From NCBI RefSeq assembly GCF_014648655.1, contig NZ_BMRN01000012.1, positions 148,194 through 212,193 of the forward strand: a stretch of DNA of 64,000 bases. The letters run 5' to 3'. The DNA comes from Streptomyces atratus (GTDB lineage: Bacteria > Actinomycetota > Actinomycetes > Streptomycetales > Streptomycetaceae). Both the position numbers and the translations under genes were made by a program. Positions 31,973 through 40,784 of this stretch are shown here, piece after piece (the first letter of the stretch is position 1; each line of letters starts with the position of its first letter). Under the pieces are notes generated by a model. That model made no database searches. It worked only from the letters and a program-made list of their open reading frames with translations, and was not told where the DNA came from.

Positions 31973-32250
31973 TCGGCCTCGGTAGTGCCCGGAAGCCGGT
32001 TCGCACCGGGCGCAAGGCATGCCGACAGGCTGGCGTGAAGTCATGAAGAAGCTGTCAGATCGCTGTGGTCATCGCATCAGGCCTGGCCCGCACCACTTCC
32101 ACGGCCGCTCACGACACCCTGGGGTCCGCCCGCGCCGCTCCCGCGCTCGCAGCCGCCTGCCGCGCTCCCCGACACGCCCGTCGAGGCTCCTTGGGACTCG
32201 CCCGGCCCATCAGCCTCTCCCCACTCGCCCGACCCCGCCTGCGCAGGATC
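31973..32250. repeat. 278-bp direct repeat, right copy
   Basis: Pair of the repeat at 26900-27176. The inner edge coincides with the end of the IS3 element (31974). On the minus strand it encodes the last 58 residues and stop of the histidine kinase; the kinase's own conserved domain ends exactly where the repeat ends. Confidence 0.88.
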
Positions 32251-34170
32251 TGCCGGCAGCCGGAGCGTGAACACCGAACCCTGCCCCTCGACGCTCACCG
32301 CACTCACCGAGCCGCCGTGCGCCTCGACGAGTTTCCGTACGATCGCCAGGCCCAGCCCGCTGCCACCGGTGCGGCGGCTGCGGGACTTCTCCGCGCGCCA
32401 GAAGCGGTCGAAGACATGGGGCAGATCCTCGGCCGAGATGCCGCTGCCCGTATCCGTGACGTCCACCACGACCTGGTCCGCGCACTCGGACCCGTACGCA
32501 TGCAATGTGACATTTCCACCCGCCGGGGTGTGACGCACCGCGTTGGAGACCAGGTTGCCGATGGCCTGACGCAGCCGGACCGGATCGGCCGTCAGCTCGG
32601 GACCGTGAGTGCCGGCCGTCGCCGCGAGGACGGTCAATGTGACTCCAACCGTCTCCGCCCACCCCTGGTGGGCCGCGGCGACCTGGCCCAGAACGTCCTC
32701 GATGCGTAGCGGCTCGGGGTGCAACCGCAGCGCACCCGCGTCGGCCGCGGCCAGATCCTGGAGATCGTCGATGATGTGCTGCAGCTGAACGGCCTCCGTG
32801 TGGAGCGAGGAGATGAACGCCGGGTCGGGCTCCGCCAGACCGTCCTGCGCTGCCTCCAGCCAGCCGCGGATGTTGCTCAGTGGGGTGCGCAGTTCGTGGG
32901 CGACGTCGCTGACCATGTCCTTGCGCTGTCCTTCGAGGCGGGCGCGGTGGGCCGACATGTCGTTGAAGGCCGCGGCGAGCCGCCCGATCTCGTTGTCGTC
33001 GGTGACCAGCACCGGCGCGGAGTCCTCCCCGTCCCGCATCCTTTGTGCCGCACCGGTGAGGGCGTGCAGCGGCCGCACGAGCCGGGCCCCGGCCAGCATG
33101 GTGGCTCCGACCGTGAGCGCCAGGACGAGCGCCGCGGCACCCGCGATCTTCGCGGTGTTCGTCGGGGAGAGATCGAAACCGGGCACGGTCGTGCCGCCCT
33201 CGTCGCCGATGAACAGCATTGCGGGCGACGCGACATAGGAACTGAGCTGCTCACGGCGGGCCGTCCCCACGCAGGATGCGGTGGCCCGGTCGTCGTCGCC
33301 GTTGCGGACGCTCGGCGCGGGGGCGGGCGTTCGGGCGGAGACGCCGGCGCTGGGCATCGGCTCGGGACCGTCGCCCCAGGACAGATCCGGATTGAGCCGC
33401 ACGCCCGTGCGGCCCTGACGTTTCAGGCAGGCATCGGCGAGCTGATTGAGCGCCCCCAGCGCCTTTCGCTCGGTCGCTGTCGGTTCGTCCAATTCGTCGG
33501 ATGCGCATCTGGTGCCCTGCACCCGGTCGGGATCGTTGCCCACGACCTCGATGCGCGGGCGCCCACTCGGTCCCCGGACCACATCCGCCGCAACCCCGGA
33601 CCGATTCAGGCACGCCACACTCCGGTCTGCGGCACGCTGCAACGACGTACGCTCGGCCGCGGGCAGCCGGAACGGACCGACTGCGCGCGGGTCGACACGG
33701 TCGGCCGTGACGCCGGCCCGGCCCACCGTCTGGGACAGCGTCGTGTCGACGGACAGCGGATCCACGATCGCCGAAGCCTCGGGCGGCAGCGCGGGCGGGG
33801 ACGGCCGGGTGGCGGAATCGGCGAGTGGCCGGCGCTGCTCGGTGGTGAGGGCGATCCGCCGACCGGACTGCCGCGCCAGGTCGTGCACGGTGCTGTCGAC
33901 GCCGTCCCAGGTCGGGTGGGTCGCCGCGTATCCGAGCAGGGTGTTGTAGATCCGGGCGTCGGCGGTGAGGTTCTGACCCTGTTCCTGCTTGATGGCGCCG
34001 GAGGTGGTCTGTACGGCAAGCCAGGCGGTGGCGGCCACCGAACACGCCGCCACCAGCGCCGATACCGCCAGCAGACGGCCGAACAGACTCTTGCGGAGCG
34101 GCAGTCGTGCCCGCTGCTCACGTCGAAGGGACACACCACGCGCCCGGCTGCTACGACGCACGCGAAGCAT
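32077..34170 (-). CDS. Sensor histidine kinase (HAMP/HisKA type)
   Basis: A 697-residue kinase. It has an N-terminal helix (about residues 28-50), a long extracytoplasmic domain of roughly 290 residues with four Cys residues, a second helix (IAGAAALVLALTVGATMLAG), then HAMP (RPLHALTGAAQRMRDGEDSA). The His is in MVSDVAHELRTPLSNIRGWL and ATPase boxes are NLVSNAVRHTPAGG, VTDTGSGIS, FDRFWRAE and GGSGLGLAIV. After FTLRLPAD a 58-residue Gly/Ser-rich tail is encoded by the direct repeat, so the C-terminus may be a later addition. Partner regulator gene overlaps by 20 bp. Confidence 0.88.
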   Translation of the reverse strand: MLRVRRSSRARGVSLRREQRARLPLRKSLFGRLLAVSALVAACSVAATAWLAVQTTSGAIKQEQGQNLTADARIYNTLLGYAATHPTWDGVDSTVHDLARQSGRRIALTTEQRRPLADSATRPSPPALPPEASAIVDPLSVDTTLSQTVGRAGVTADRVDPRAVGPFRLPAAERTSLQRAADRSVACLNRSGVAADVVRGPSGRPRIEVVGNDPDRVQGTRCASDELDEPTATERKALGALNQLADACLKRQGRTGVRLNPDLSWGDGPEPMPSAGVSARTPAPAPSVRNGDDDRATASCVGTARREQLSSYVASPAMLFIGDEGGTTVPGFDLSPTNTAKIAGAAALVLALTVGATMLAGARLVRPLHALTGAAQRMRDGEDSAPVLVTDDNEIGRLAAAFNDMSAHRARLEGQRKDMVSDVAHELRTPLSNIRGWLEAAQDGLAEPDPAFISSLHTEAVQLQHIIDDLQDLAAADAGALRLHPEPLRIEDVLGQVAAAHQGWAETVGVTLTVLAATAGTHGPELTADPVRLRQAIGNLVSNAVRHTPAGGNVTLHAYGSECADQVVVDVTDTGSGISAEDLPHVFDRFWRAEKSRSRRTGGSGLGLAIVRKLVEAHGGSVSAVSVEGQGSVFTLRLPADPAQAGSGEWGEADGPGESQGASTGVSGSAAGGCERGSGAGGPQGVVSGRGSGAGQA

Positions 34171-34900
34171 TCCTCGCCGGGTCCGTCAGCTTGTAGCCGA
34201 CACCGAAGACGGTGAGCAGCCGGGCCGGCCGACGCGGTGCGGGCTCGATCTTCTTGCGCAGGTTCATGATGTGCACGTCGACGGTGCGCAAGCTGATGTA
34301 CCGGTCGAAGCCGTGCAGCTCCTCCAGGAGCCGCTGCCGGGTGAAGACCCGCTCGGGCTCGGCCGCCATGGCGGCGAGGATCCGGAACTCACCGGGTGTG
34401 CACTCCACGAACCGGCCCTCGACCGACACCTCGTGCCGGACCGGATCGACCACGAGCGCACCCACCCTCAGTACCTCATCCGCGGCGGGATCGATACCTG
34501 CCGCAACCCGCCGGGTGCGACGAAGCAGCGTCCGCACGCGTGCCATCAGCTCACGCGGGCTGTACGGCTTCGTCATGTAGTCGTCCGCACCGAGATCCAG
34601 ACCCAGCAGCAGATCGTCCTCGGTGCTGCGGGCCGTCAGCATCAGCACCGGCAGCTCCCGGTGCTCGGCGCGCAGCACACGTACCACGTCCAGACCGTCG
34701 GCCCGCGGCATCATCACATCGAGCACCAGCAGATCGGGCTCCCGGTGCCGGACCTCGGCGAGGGCCGCCAGGCCGTCCCCGACGACCGTGACCGCGTGAC
34801 CCTCGTGTTCCAGGTAGCGGCGTACGAGTTCGGCCTGCTTCTCGTCGTCTTCGGCGACTATGACGTTTGCGCACACGCGGACGATCGTAGATGAGTTCAC
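34151..34900 (-). CDS. OmpR-type response regulator
   Basis: A 249-residue regulator. I favour GTG 34900, which follows GAGGGG; an inner GTG before CANVIVAEDDEK is also possible. The receiver has VAEDDEK, LLVLDVMMPRADG with the phospho-Asp, and DYMTKPYSPRELMARV with the Lys. The C-terminal winged helix runs through ECTPGEFRILAAMAAEPERV, RTVDVHIMNLRKKI and LTVFGVGYKL. It pairs with the downstream kinase (overlap 20 bp). The 277 bp to the divergent gene at 35178 would hold both promoters. Confidence 0.9.
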   Translation of the reverse strand: MNSSTIVRVCANVIVAEDDEKQAELVRRYLEHEGHAVTVVGDGLAALAEVRHREPDLLVLDVMMPRADGLDVVRVLRAEHRELPVLMLTARSTEDDLLLGLDLGADDYMTKPYSPRELMARVRTLLRRTRRVAAGIDPAADEVLRVGALVVDPVRHEVSVEGRFVECTPGEFRILAAMAAEPERVFTRQRLLEELHGFDRYISLRTVDVHIMNLRKKIEPAPRRPARLLTVFGVGYKLTDPARNASRAS

Positions 34901-35177
34901 CGGGGCCCCTCGCGGCGCCGGACCGCCGGGTCGCACCAGGGAGCGCTTCACCGGCCAGTCCGGACCCGGCGGATACCGGGTCGGGGAGGGGGCAGGTGTG
35001 ACCAGCTGCGGTACGGAGGACGAGGGGGCCGTGCACACCGATTCCGGTGCTCCGGCTCTTGCCGCAGGTCCCGCCACCTGGTCTTGTGTACCGCGGGCAC
35101 CGTGGGTGATCCGTGACGAGGTCCGCGGCAGGGCTGCGCGCATCCGGCGCACGGACGCGGTCGAGGCGGGGAGAAAT

Positions 35178-35999
35178 GTGGAATCAGTGGCCGGACACGA
35201 TGTACGAGGCACGCTGCCCGAAGGGCTCGGCGAGGCGATACGCGCCACCGCCGAGGAGATTGCCGCGGTGCTTCGCGGGGTTGCCGACACGGGCGTTCCG
35301 GTGCCCGGCTCGGAGTGGACACTCGGGCAGGCGGCAGCGCATCTGGCGCAGGCCAACGAGCTGATGGCCGACATCGCCGCCGGGCAGGAACGCAGCTACG
35401 GCGACGGAACGCCGCAGAGTCTGGCCGAAGCCAATGAGCGCGCGCTCGCCGGCTTCGGGGAGCGGGACGCCGATCCGCTGGCCGAGATGATCGTGATGCA
35501 CGCGGACGCGTACCTCACGGCGGTGGGTCGGTGCACCACGGACGCGAACGTGGTCACCCCGTTGGGCCCGATGACCAAGGCGGTGCTGGGCTCGTACCTG
35601 CTGACGCACATGCTGGGCCATGGTTACGACCTCGCCCGTGCGCTGGGCCGCCCGCACATGCTCGACCGCACCCGCGTCGAGCTGGCGCTGCCCTTCCTCA
35701 TCACGGCGATGCCCCGGGTGACCGATGCCGCTGCGATCGCCCGGCTGACCGCCCGCTACACGATCCGGCTGCGGGGCGGCGCCCGCTTCGGCGTCACCTT
35801 CACCGACGGCGTCGTATCCGTCACCCCGCAGCCGCCCACCCGCCCGGACTGCACCATCCTCATCGAGCCGGTCACCTTCCTCCTGATGGCGCTCGGCCGG
35901 TGCAACCCATGGGGAGCCATGGCCCGCGGCCGTGTCCTTGCCTGGGGTCGCAAACCCTGGCTCGCTCCCCGCTTCCCGGAGCTGTTCAAGGCACCCTGA
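35178..35999 (+). CDS. Maleylpyruvate isomerase/mycothiol-dependent-family protein
   Basis: A 273-residue protein starting at GTG 35178, 5 bp after GGGGAG. The N-terminal DinB-like bundle (VPVPGSEWTLGQAAAHLAQA, with the metal-ligand His, then EMIVMHADAYLTAVGR and LTHMLGHGYDLARAL with another His) is the mycothiol-dependent metal-binding domain. The C-terminal half (TARYTIRLRGGARFGVTFTD, PDCTILIEPVTFLLMALGR) is an SCP2 sterol-carrier-like domain. Substrate unknown; such proteins often detoxify using mycothiol. The last 20 bp and sequence after the stop recur at 18893. Confidence 0.78.
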   Translation: MESVAGHDVRGTLPEGLGEAIRATAEEIAAVLRGVADTGVPVPGSEWTLGQAAAHLAQANELMADIAAGQERSYGDGTPQSLAEANERALAGFGERDADPLAEMIVMHADAYLTAVGRCTTDANVVTPLGPMTKAVLGSYLLTHMLGHGYDLARALGRPHMLDRTRVELALPFLITAMPRVTDAAAIARLTARYTIRLRGGARFGVTFTDGVVSVTPQPPTRPDCTILIEPVTFLLMALGRCNPWGAMARGRVLAWGRKPWLAPRFPELFKAP

Positions 36000-36012
36000 G
36001 GGGCGGGCGGAT
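35981..36012 (+). repeat. Second copy of the 32-bp gene-end repeat
   Basis: Covers the last codons and 13 bp after the stop of the maleylpyruvate-isomerase-like gene; matches 18893-18924 with two mismatches. Confidence 0.55.
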
Positions 36013-36155
36013 TTCCGGCGTCAAGCCAGGACGGTCATCATTGCCACGTCCAAGGGATGGCGACCCGTCTGACGCTAACGTTGATCCGCACGGTGGCAGC
36101 GGCGGTGCCGGGGAGGGCGCACCGCGCGGAACACCGGGAACGAGGAGTGCGCGAC

Positions 36156-38288
36156 ATGCTCGATCCCACTTCGGTGGCGGCTATTTCGGCGGTACTGGGC
36201 GCAGTTGGTTCGGGGATGGCCAACGAGGCAGGCAAGTGGGCCTGGGAGTCGACCGGCGGTGTTGTACGGAGAATCGTCGGGCGGGAGGTCCCCGCGCCCG
36301 TCGCACCCCAGGAACGGGACGACGTGGCCCGCATGGTCTACGAGCAGATCCGTACGAACCCGCAACTCGCGGCCTCCTGGAGCGCGTTCGCGTCAAGGGT
36401 GCACGGAGGGCCGAATCCGGCCCGATCCGCGCAGTCCCACCTCCCCGCCTCCATAAGGTTCTTCACGGACCGCAAGGAGGCGATGAGGCAACTCCAGCGA
36501 GAGGCAACCCGCCGCGCGGACGGAAGGCCCCGGCTCGCCTTGGTGCACGGCCCGGACGGCATGGGTTCCAGCGCGCTCGCCGTGCACTTCGGATCCCGGC
36601 CGACCCGGCTCTTCCCGGACGGTCAGATCTATGCCGACCTCGGCGGCGGGGGCGCCGGGAGCGCACGCGACGTCGGAACCGTACTGCGCACACTGCTTCG
36701 CCAACTGGGCGTACGGGACGAAGAGATGCCGAGCGCCACCGACCGGCTCGGTGAGTTCTTCCGCCATTGCGCAGCGGACCGCAAACTCCTGGTCGTTCTC
36801 GATCACGCGCACTCCGCAGCGCAGGTCAGACCGTTCCTCACGTCGGCGCCCGGGGTGTTCACGATCGTCGTCGCCCGGACCCCGTTCCCCGGCCTCGACG
36901 CCGTAAGGGTTCCCGTCGGTCCGCTTGCGGACAAGGACGCCGTGCGTCTGCTCACCGATATCACCGGCAAATCCACCGTCGCCGCGGCCCGCGCCACGCT
37001 GCCTTCGCTGCTCGCACGATGCGGCGGATCGCCGTACGCCCTGCGCGCCGCAGCGGACCGGCTCTGTGCCCCCACGCTTCCGCCGCGTCAGGCCGCACCG
37101 GACAGCGATCCGGTACAAGGGGCGGCTGAGGACAACTATCAGCTACTGACGCCGGAATCCGCCAAGCTGTACCGGCTGATGGCACTGCGCAGCTGGCCCG
37201 CCTTCGACGCCGCGACGGCCGGACGGGCCACTGGCCAGGACCCGGCGGTCATGGCGGAACTCCTGGACGGTCTCGCCGACAGGATGCTCCTGGAACGCAA
37301 CCGGAGCGGAACCGACAACGGCCGCTATCACTACCGCCCCGGCGTCCGCGCACACGCCGAGGCGACGGCGATCCGCGAGGACGGAATCGCGGCCTGCTCC
37401 GCAGCTCTCACCCGCACGCTGCTCGCCTATGCGGACCTGGCGACATCGGCATCTCACCAGGCACTCCCGGAGAGCTGGCGCGTCCCGGCACCCGACGAGG
37501 ACCGGATCGGGCAGAGGTACGAGGGCCGGGGCGCCGCCCTCGACGCGCTGCTCGCGGAGCTGGGCAACCTGGTCGAGGCCGTTCGCTGCGCCGAGGAGTC
37601 CGGCGACCCGGACATCGCCGTACGCCTGATCCGTTCCCTGTGGCCGCTGCAGCTCAAGGCGGGCCACCACGAGATGCTGCTGCCGGCGCTGCGCATCGGA
37701 GCGCGTCTCGCCGACGTCCATCTCCCGGGAAGCCTCGACGCCGGTGCGCTCCACGCCCAACTGGCCCACTCACTGACCGAGTTGGGGCGTTGGGAGGAAG
37801 CGGAGGCGGAGACACTGGCGGCTGCGCGGGCCGAGGAGTCGGCCGCTCACAAGCGAGGCCACGCCTCGGCCGTGGAGTTCCTGGGACTGCTCAGGCTGCG
37901 TCAGTGGCGTTACCAGGAGGCGCACGAGTGCTTCGACGAAGCGGGCGTCATCCTGAACACGATGGGCGCGCACGACGAGGGAACCGCAGACCTGCCGCGT
38001 GCCCAGGCCCTGTTGGAGCGCCATCGCGGCCGAGCCCTGCGCGGGCTCGGACAGCGCGGGGAGGCCCGCGAGCGGCTGGGGACCGCACTGCGCCACTTCC
38101 GGGCGAGCGGCGATACGTACAACACGGCCCGGACGCTCACCGATCTGGCCGAGACCTGGTTGGACGAAGAGGACACCGAAGCGGCACTGCCGCTGATCGA
38201 CGAGGCGATCACAACGCTCGACGGCCAGCGCGCGGAGTACCACCTGTCGCATCTGCGACGCATGAGAGAACGCTGCGTCTCCCCGTAA
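36156..38288 (+). CDS. STAND/NB-ARC-like protein with TPR C-terminus
   Basis: A 710-residue protein; the ATG at 36156 is 8 bp after GAGGAG. The N-terminal 60 residues (SVAAISAVLGAVGSGMANEA, GGVVRRIVGREVPAP) are an unassigned module. The NTPase follows: the P-loop position reads HGPDGMGSSA (residues 131-140), with Ser138 where Lys is expected, and KLLVVLDHAHSA is the Walker B. A helical arm (LTPESAKLYRLMALRSWPAF) and TPR-like repeats (ALHAQLAHSLTELGRWEEAE, RHRGRALRGLGQRGEARERL, TARTLTDLAETWLDEEDTEA) complete it. STAND proteins act as regulated switches. The degenerate P-loop suggests altered or no nucleotide hydrolysis. Confidence 0.8.
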   Translation: MLDPTSVAAISAVLGAVGSGMANEAGKWAWESTGGVVRRIVGREVPAPVAPQERDDVARMVYEQIRTNPQLAASWSAFASRVHGGPNPARSAQSHLPASIRFFTDRKEAMRQLQREATRRADGRPRLALVHGPDGMGSSALAVHFGSRPTRLFPDGQIYADLGGGGAGSARDVGTVLRTLLRQLGVRDEEMPSATDRLGEFFRHCAADRKLLVVLDHAHSAAQVRPFLTSAPGVFTIVVARTPFPGLDAVRVPVGPLADKDAVRLLTDITGKSTVAAARATLPSLLARCGGSPYALRAAADRLCAPTLPPRQAAPDSDPVQGAAEDNYQLLTPESAKLYRLMALRSWPAFDAATAGRATGQDPAVMAELLDGLADRMLLERNRSGTDNGRYHYRPGVRAHAEATAIREDGIAACSAALTRTLLAYADLATSASHQALPESWRVPAPDEDRIGQRYEGRGAALDALLAELGNLVEAVRCAEESGDPDIAVRLIRSLWPLQLKAGHHEMLLPALRIGARLADVHLPGSLDAGALHAQLAHSLTELGRWEEAEAETLAAARAEESAAHKRGHASAVEFLGLLRLRQWRYQEAHECFDEAGVILNTMGAHDEGTADLPRAQALLERHRGRALRGLGQRGEARERLGTALRHFRASGDTYNTARTLTDLAETWLDEEDTEAALPLIDEAITTLDGQRAEYHLSHLRRMRERCVSP

Positions 38289-38298
38289 GCCTTTTCCG

Positions 38299-38334
38299 CC
38301 TCTGGCATCCCCGTCATTCCGGGGGTGTCAGAGG
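38299..38334. terminator. Bidirectional terminator between converging genes
   Basis: 14-bp arms at 38299-38312 and 38321-38334 (two G-T pairs) with an 8-base loop. The hairpin overlaps the last codons and stop of the minus-strand gene and lies 11 bp beyond the STAND gene stop. Confidence 0.65.
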
Positions 38335-40204
38335 AGCAACCCGCACCCGGTGAAGCCGAGTGCCTGTCCGCACGGAGAGCCCCTCGGCCATCGCTTCCGC
38401 CAGCCGCTTGTCGGCTGCGGCCGTGTCGGGGCTGCCGGTGGCCAGCCAGGCGTACAGGGCAGAGGCGTACGCGGCGGGGTCCGGACCGGACATGCCTCCC
38501 GCATCGGTGCCGGGCGCCGGCACCACCCGGAGCGGCTCCTCGCCACGCACCCGGACCACACACGCGGACGGCCCGGTCACATAGGCCGCAAGGGAACAGC
38601 CCTGATGGCGCCGGAGCACCTCGGCGGTCCAGACCGACGGAGAGCCGAAGCGCGGGTCGTCGGGTGCCCCGTCCCGGAAGATGACGTCTGCCAGATCCAA
38701 CTGGTCCACGTCACGGGTGTCCTCGTGCACGGCGACATGCAGTTCCCCGTCCTGATCCGGCCCCATCATCGGCCGCGGGCCCGCCCGGCGACTGACCGCA
38801 ACCTCAACCGGCCCGAGGACCTGCGACAGCACGTGAAAGGGGACGGTGGCCGCTCCGGCCTCGTAATCGGGCAGCGGGAGAGGCTTCAGCGAAGCCGGCC
38901 AACCGGGCTCCGGCGCACCCATCATCGAGTAGAAGAGCCTGCGCAACCGGACCGCTGATTCACCCGGCACGGAGGTGGTGAACCCGGCAGGCCCCGACAA
39001 GGGCCGGTGACCGCGGATGAGTCTCTCGATCTGCGCCGACAGCGACGCGTCGGGGTCGAGCTGCGGCGCCTCCCGCATGAACGCGGAGATCGGCGCATCG
39101 GGATCGAGGGCGTCGAGCGGCGCGGCACCCAGGAGCACAGGAGTGCCGAGGGCGGCGGCATAGTAGGTGACGGAACCGTGGTCCCCGATCACGGCATCGG
39201 CGGCCAGCAGAGCCTGCCGCCACCCCTTCAGCGGATCGATCAGCGCCAGCCCGCCGCGCCGCGCGCGATCGAGCCAGGCGCGGATCTGACCGGGTCCGTG
39301 GCCGTGCCAGATGTTCGGGTGCAGTACGGCGGCGAACCGGTACTCGTCCACGGGGAACTCGGCAGAGACCCGGTCCAGCAGCGCAGCCACGACGTCACCG
39401 CCGCCCCCGCCATCACCGAAGAGCGACTCGGGGTTCCAGGTCGAATTCAGCAGGACCAATTGCTGCCCAGGTCGCACCCCCAACGCACGGCGGAAGCGCT
39501 CGCGATAGGGACGGGCGGCGAGCAGCCGGTCGAAGCAGGGGTCCCCGGCGAGTACGGCTGTCGGCGCCGCCTCGGGACAGGCGATACGCAACCGTTCGTA
39601 CTGCTCGGGATGGGAGAGGACGAGCGCGTCCGCGACAGGAGCCCCCCGCGACAGGAGCCACTCCGGCGCAAGCCCGAAAACGGGCGCAGGCACCGCCGCC
39701 CCCGCCCCCGACCCGGTGTCCGGTGTCCGGTGTCCGGTGTCCGGTGTCCGGTGTCGCCAGCCTTTTAGTGTATCCAACACCGTGCGACAGGATCGCCAAC
39801 TTGCTCGAAAGAACGTCCAGTTGGCCGCCAAAACTGGCGGAGACGACCAGGTCCACCTCTGTCTCGGCCGCCTGTTCCCACGGCAGGACCGGCACCCCGG
39901 TGTCGGCCAGCAACTCGGCCGTGCCGGCCGCGAACGCCGACGAGCCCGTACAGGTCACCAGCAACTGGACGCGCCAGTCGTCGTCGAACAGGGGCAGCAC
40001 ATCGAGCAGCCGGGTCGCGGCGGTCACGTTGTGCACGACGACGAGGACCCGCAGACACTTCCCCCGGGTCGCCCATCGCGCCGCATCATCCCCCACCGGC
40101 ACCCGCACCCACCCGGCCCGCCCGTACTCCATCCGCACGCCCCTCATCCGCCCCGGCCCACCCGTGGGATCCATGCCGCCCACGCGACCGGCCACGATAG
40201 TCAA
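38314..40204 (-). pseudogene. Glycosyltransferase-like (GT-B fold) gene, split by a heptanucleotide repeat (possible phase-off state)
   Basis: Two frames meet at the repeat at 39713-39754. The first (from ATG 40204) reads LRVLVVVHNVTAATRLLDVL, LLVTCTGSSAFAAGTAELLA, VSASFGGQLDVLSSKLAILS and SHGVGYTKRLA, then the repeat as TPDTGHR units, and stops at 39413 after 263 residues. The second continues the same protein: VFGLAPEWLLSRGAPVADAL, LSHPEQYERLRIACPEA, VLLNSTWNPESLFG, AVIGDHGSVTYYAAALGTPV. Both halves look well coded. Dropping one 7-bp unit gives one 627-residue frame. The second half recalls CDP-glycerol glycerophosphotransferase or epimerase-like GT-B proteins; function is unproven. Lies 100 bp after gtrA. 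Confidence 0.75.
39713..39754. repeat. Heptanucleotide tandem repeat (CCGGTGT) x6
   Basis: Six perfect, uninterrupted copies of CCGGTGT (39713-39719 to 39748-39754), 42 bp. On the coding strand the unit ACACCGG reads TPDTGHR over three copies in any frame, so no stop is created. Because 7 is not a multiple of 3, each gain or loss shifts the downstream frame. With six copies the gene is out of frame; five or eight would restore it. Confidence 0.95.
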
Positions 40205-40304
40205 CCAGCGCGACCCACCGCGCCGACCAAGGGGGCGGAGCAGAGCTGACAGGGGGGCGACGGATCGACGCGCATCCGACGGGACGCCCCGGGTGCCAAA
40301 ACCC

Positions 40305-40784
40305 TCACGCAGCCATCGTCACCGCAGCCTTGCTCAGCGAGTCATCGCGCGACAGGGTCTGCTTCCGGTCGCCGAAGACGACGACCCGCAGCAGCGCGAA
40401 CCGTCCGATCCCCGCCAGAGCGGACGCCGACAGATAGACCGTCTGCTCGACCAGGGCCGAGGGCTCGGACCGGATGGCGTACAGACAGAGCAGCGCCCCC
40501 GTCGTGAACGCATAGCTCACGGCGACCGTCACCCCGGACTGAAGATGGACCCCCCACCCCTTCCGCTCGCTCCGGAAGGAGACCCGCCCGTGCAACTCGG
40601 TCGCGATCACGGTGGAAACGACGGTGACCAGCGCGTTGGCGACAGCCATCGGTATCCGGTCGCTGAGCAGTACGAGCGCCCCACTCGACGCAAGCCCCAC
40701 ACCGCCACCACACACGACGAACCGCACAAAGGCCGCGACGAGAGGGTGAAGGGTGCGCGGCTGCCGGCGCGATGGGGCGGTCAC
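40305..40784 (-). CDS. GtrA-family membrane protein
   Basis: A 159-residue protein; GTG 40784 follows GGAGG by 8 bp. Four hydrophobic segments (FVRFVVCGGGVGLASSGALV, MAVANALVTVVSTVIATELH, GVTVAVSYAFTTGALLCLYA, LAGIGRFALLRVVVFGD) and the conserved NA-x-x-x-x-x-x-T-E/F-R block (ELHGRVSFRSE) match GtrA. GtrA proteins are thought to flip lipid-linked sugars across the membrane for cell-surface glycans. It precedes the glycosyltransferase-like gene, so the two probably share a role. GTGGAA-N9-TTCCAC at 40810-40830 in its promoter region is a possible operator. Confidence 0.85.
   Translation of the reverse strand: MTAPSRRQPRTLHPLVAAFVRFVVCGGGVGLASSGALVLLSDRIPMAVANALVTVVSTVIATELHGRVSFRSERKGWGVHLQSGVTVAVSYAFTTGALLCLYAIRSEPSALVEQTVYLSASALAGIGRFALLRVVVFGDRKQTLSRDDSLSKAAVTMAA

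Larger units (their letters stand above)
30562..31974 (-). mobile_element. IS3-family element with middle replaced by IS110 fragment
   Basis: Imperfect 23-bp terminal inverted repeats lie at 30562-30584 and 31952-31974 (20 of 23 match; both begin GAGGTGACC and end GTGGAC when read inward). Between them on the minus strand are the start of IS3-type orfA/orfB next to the right repeat and the end of orfB next to the left repeat. About 500 bp of an IS110-type gene lie where the orfB centre should be. The element is therefore a chimera and cannot encode a transposase. Its right end abuts the 278-bp repeat copy. Confidence 0.8.

Noticed and set aside
39713..39754. CRISPR-like array
   Set aside because: The units are 7 bp with no spacers and lie within a coding sequence.
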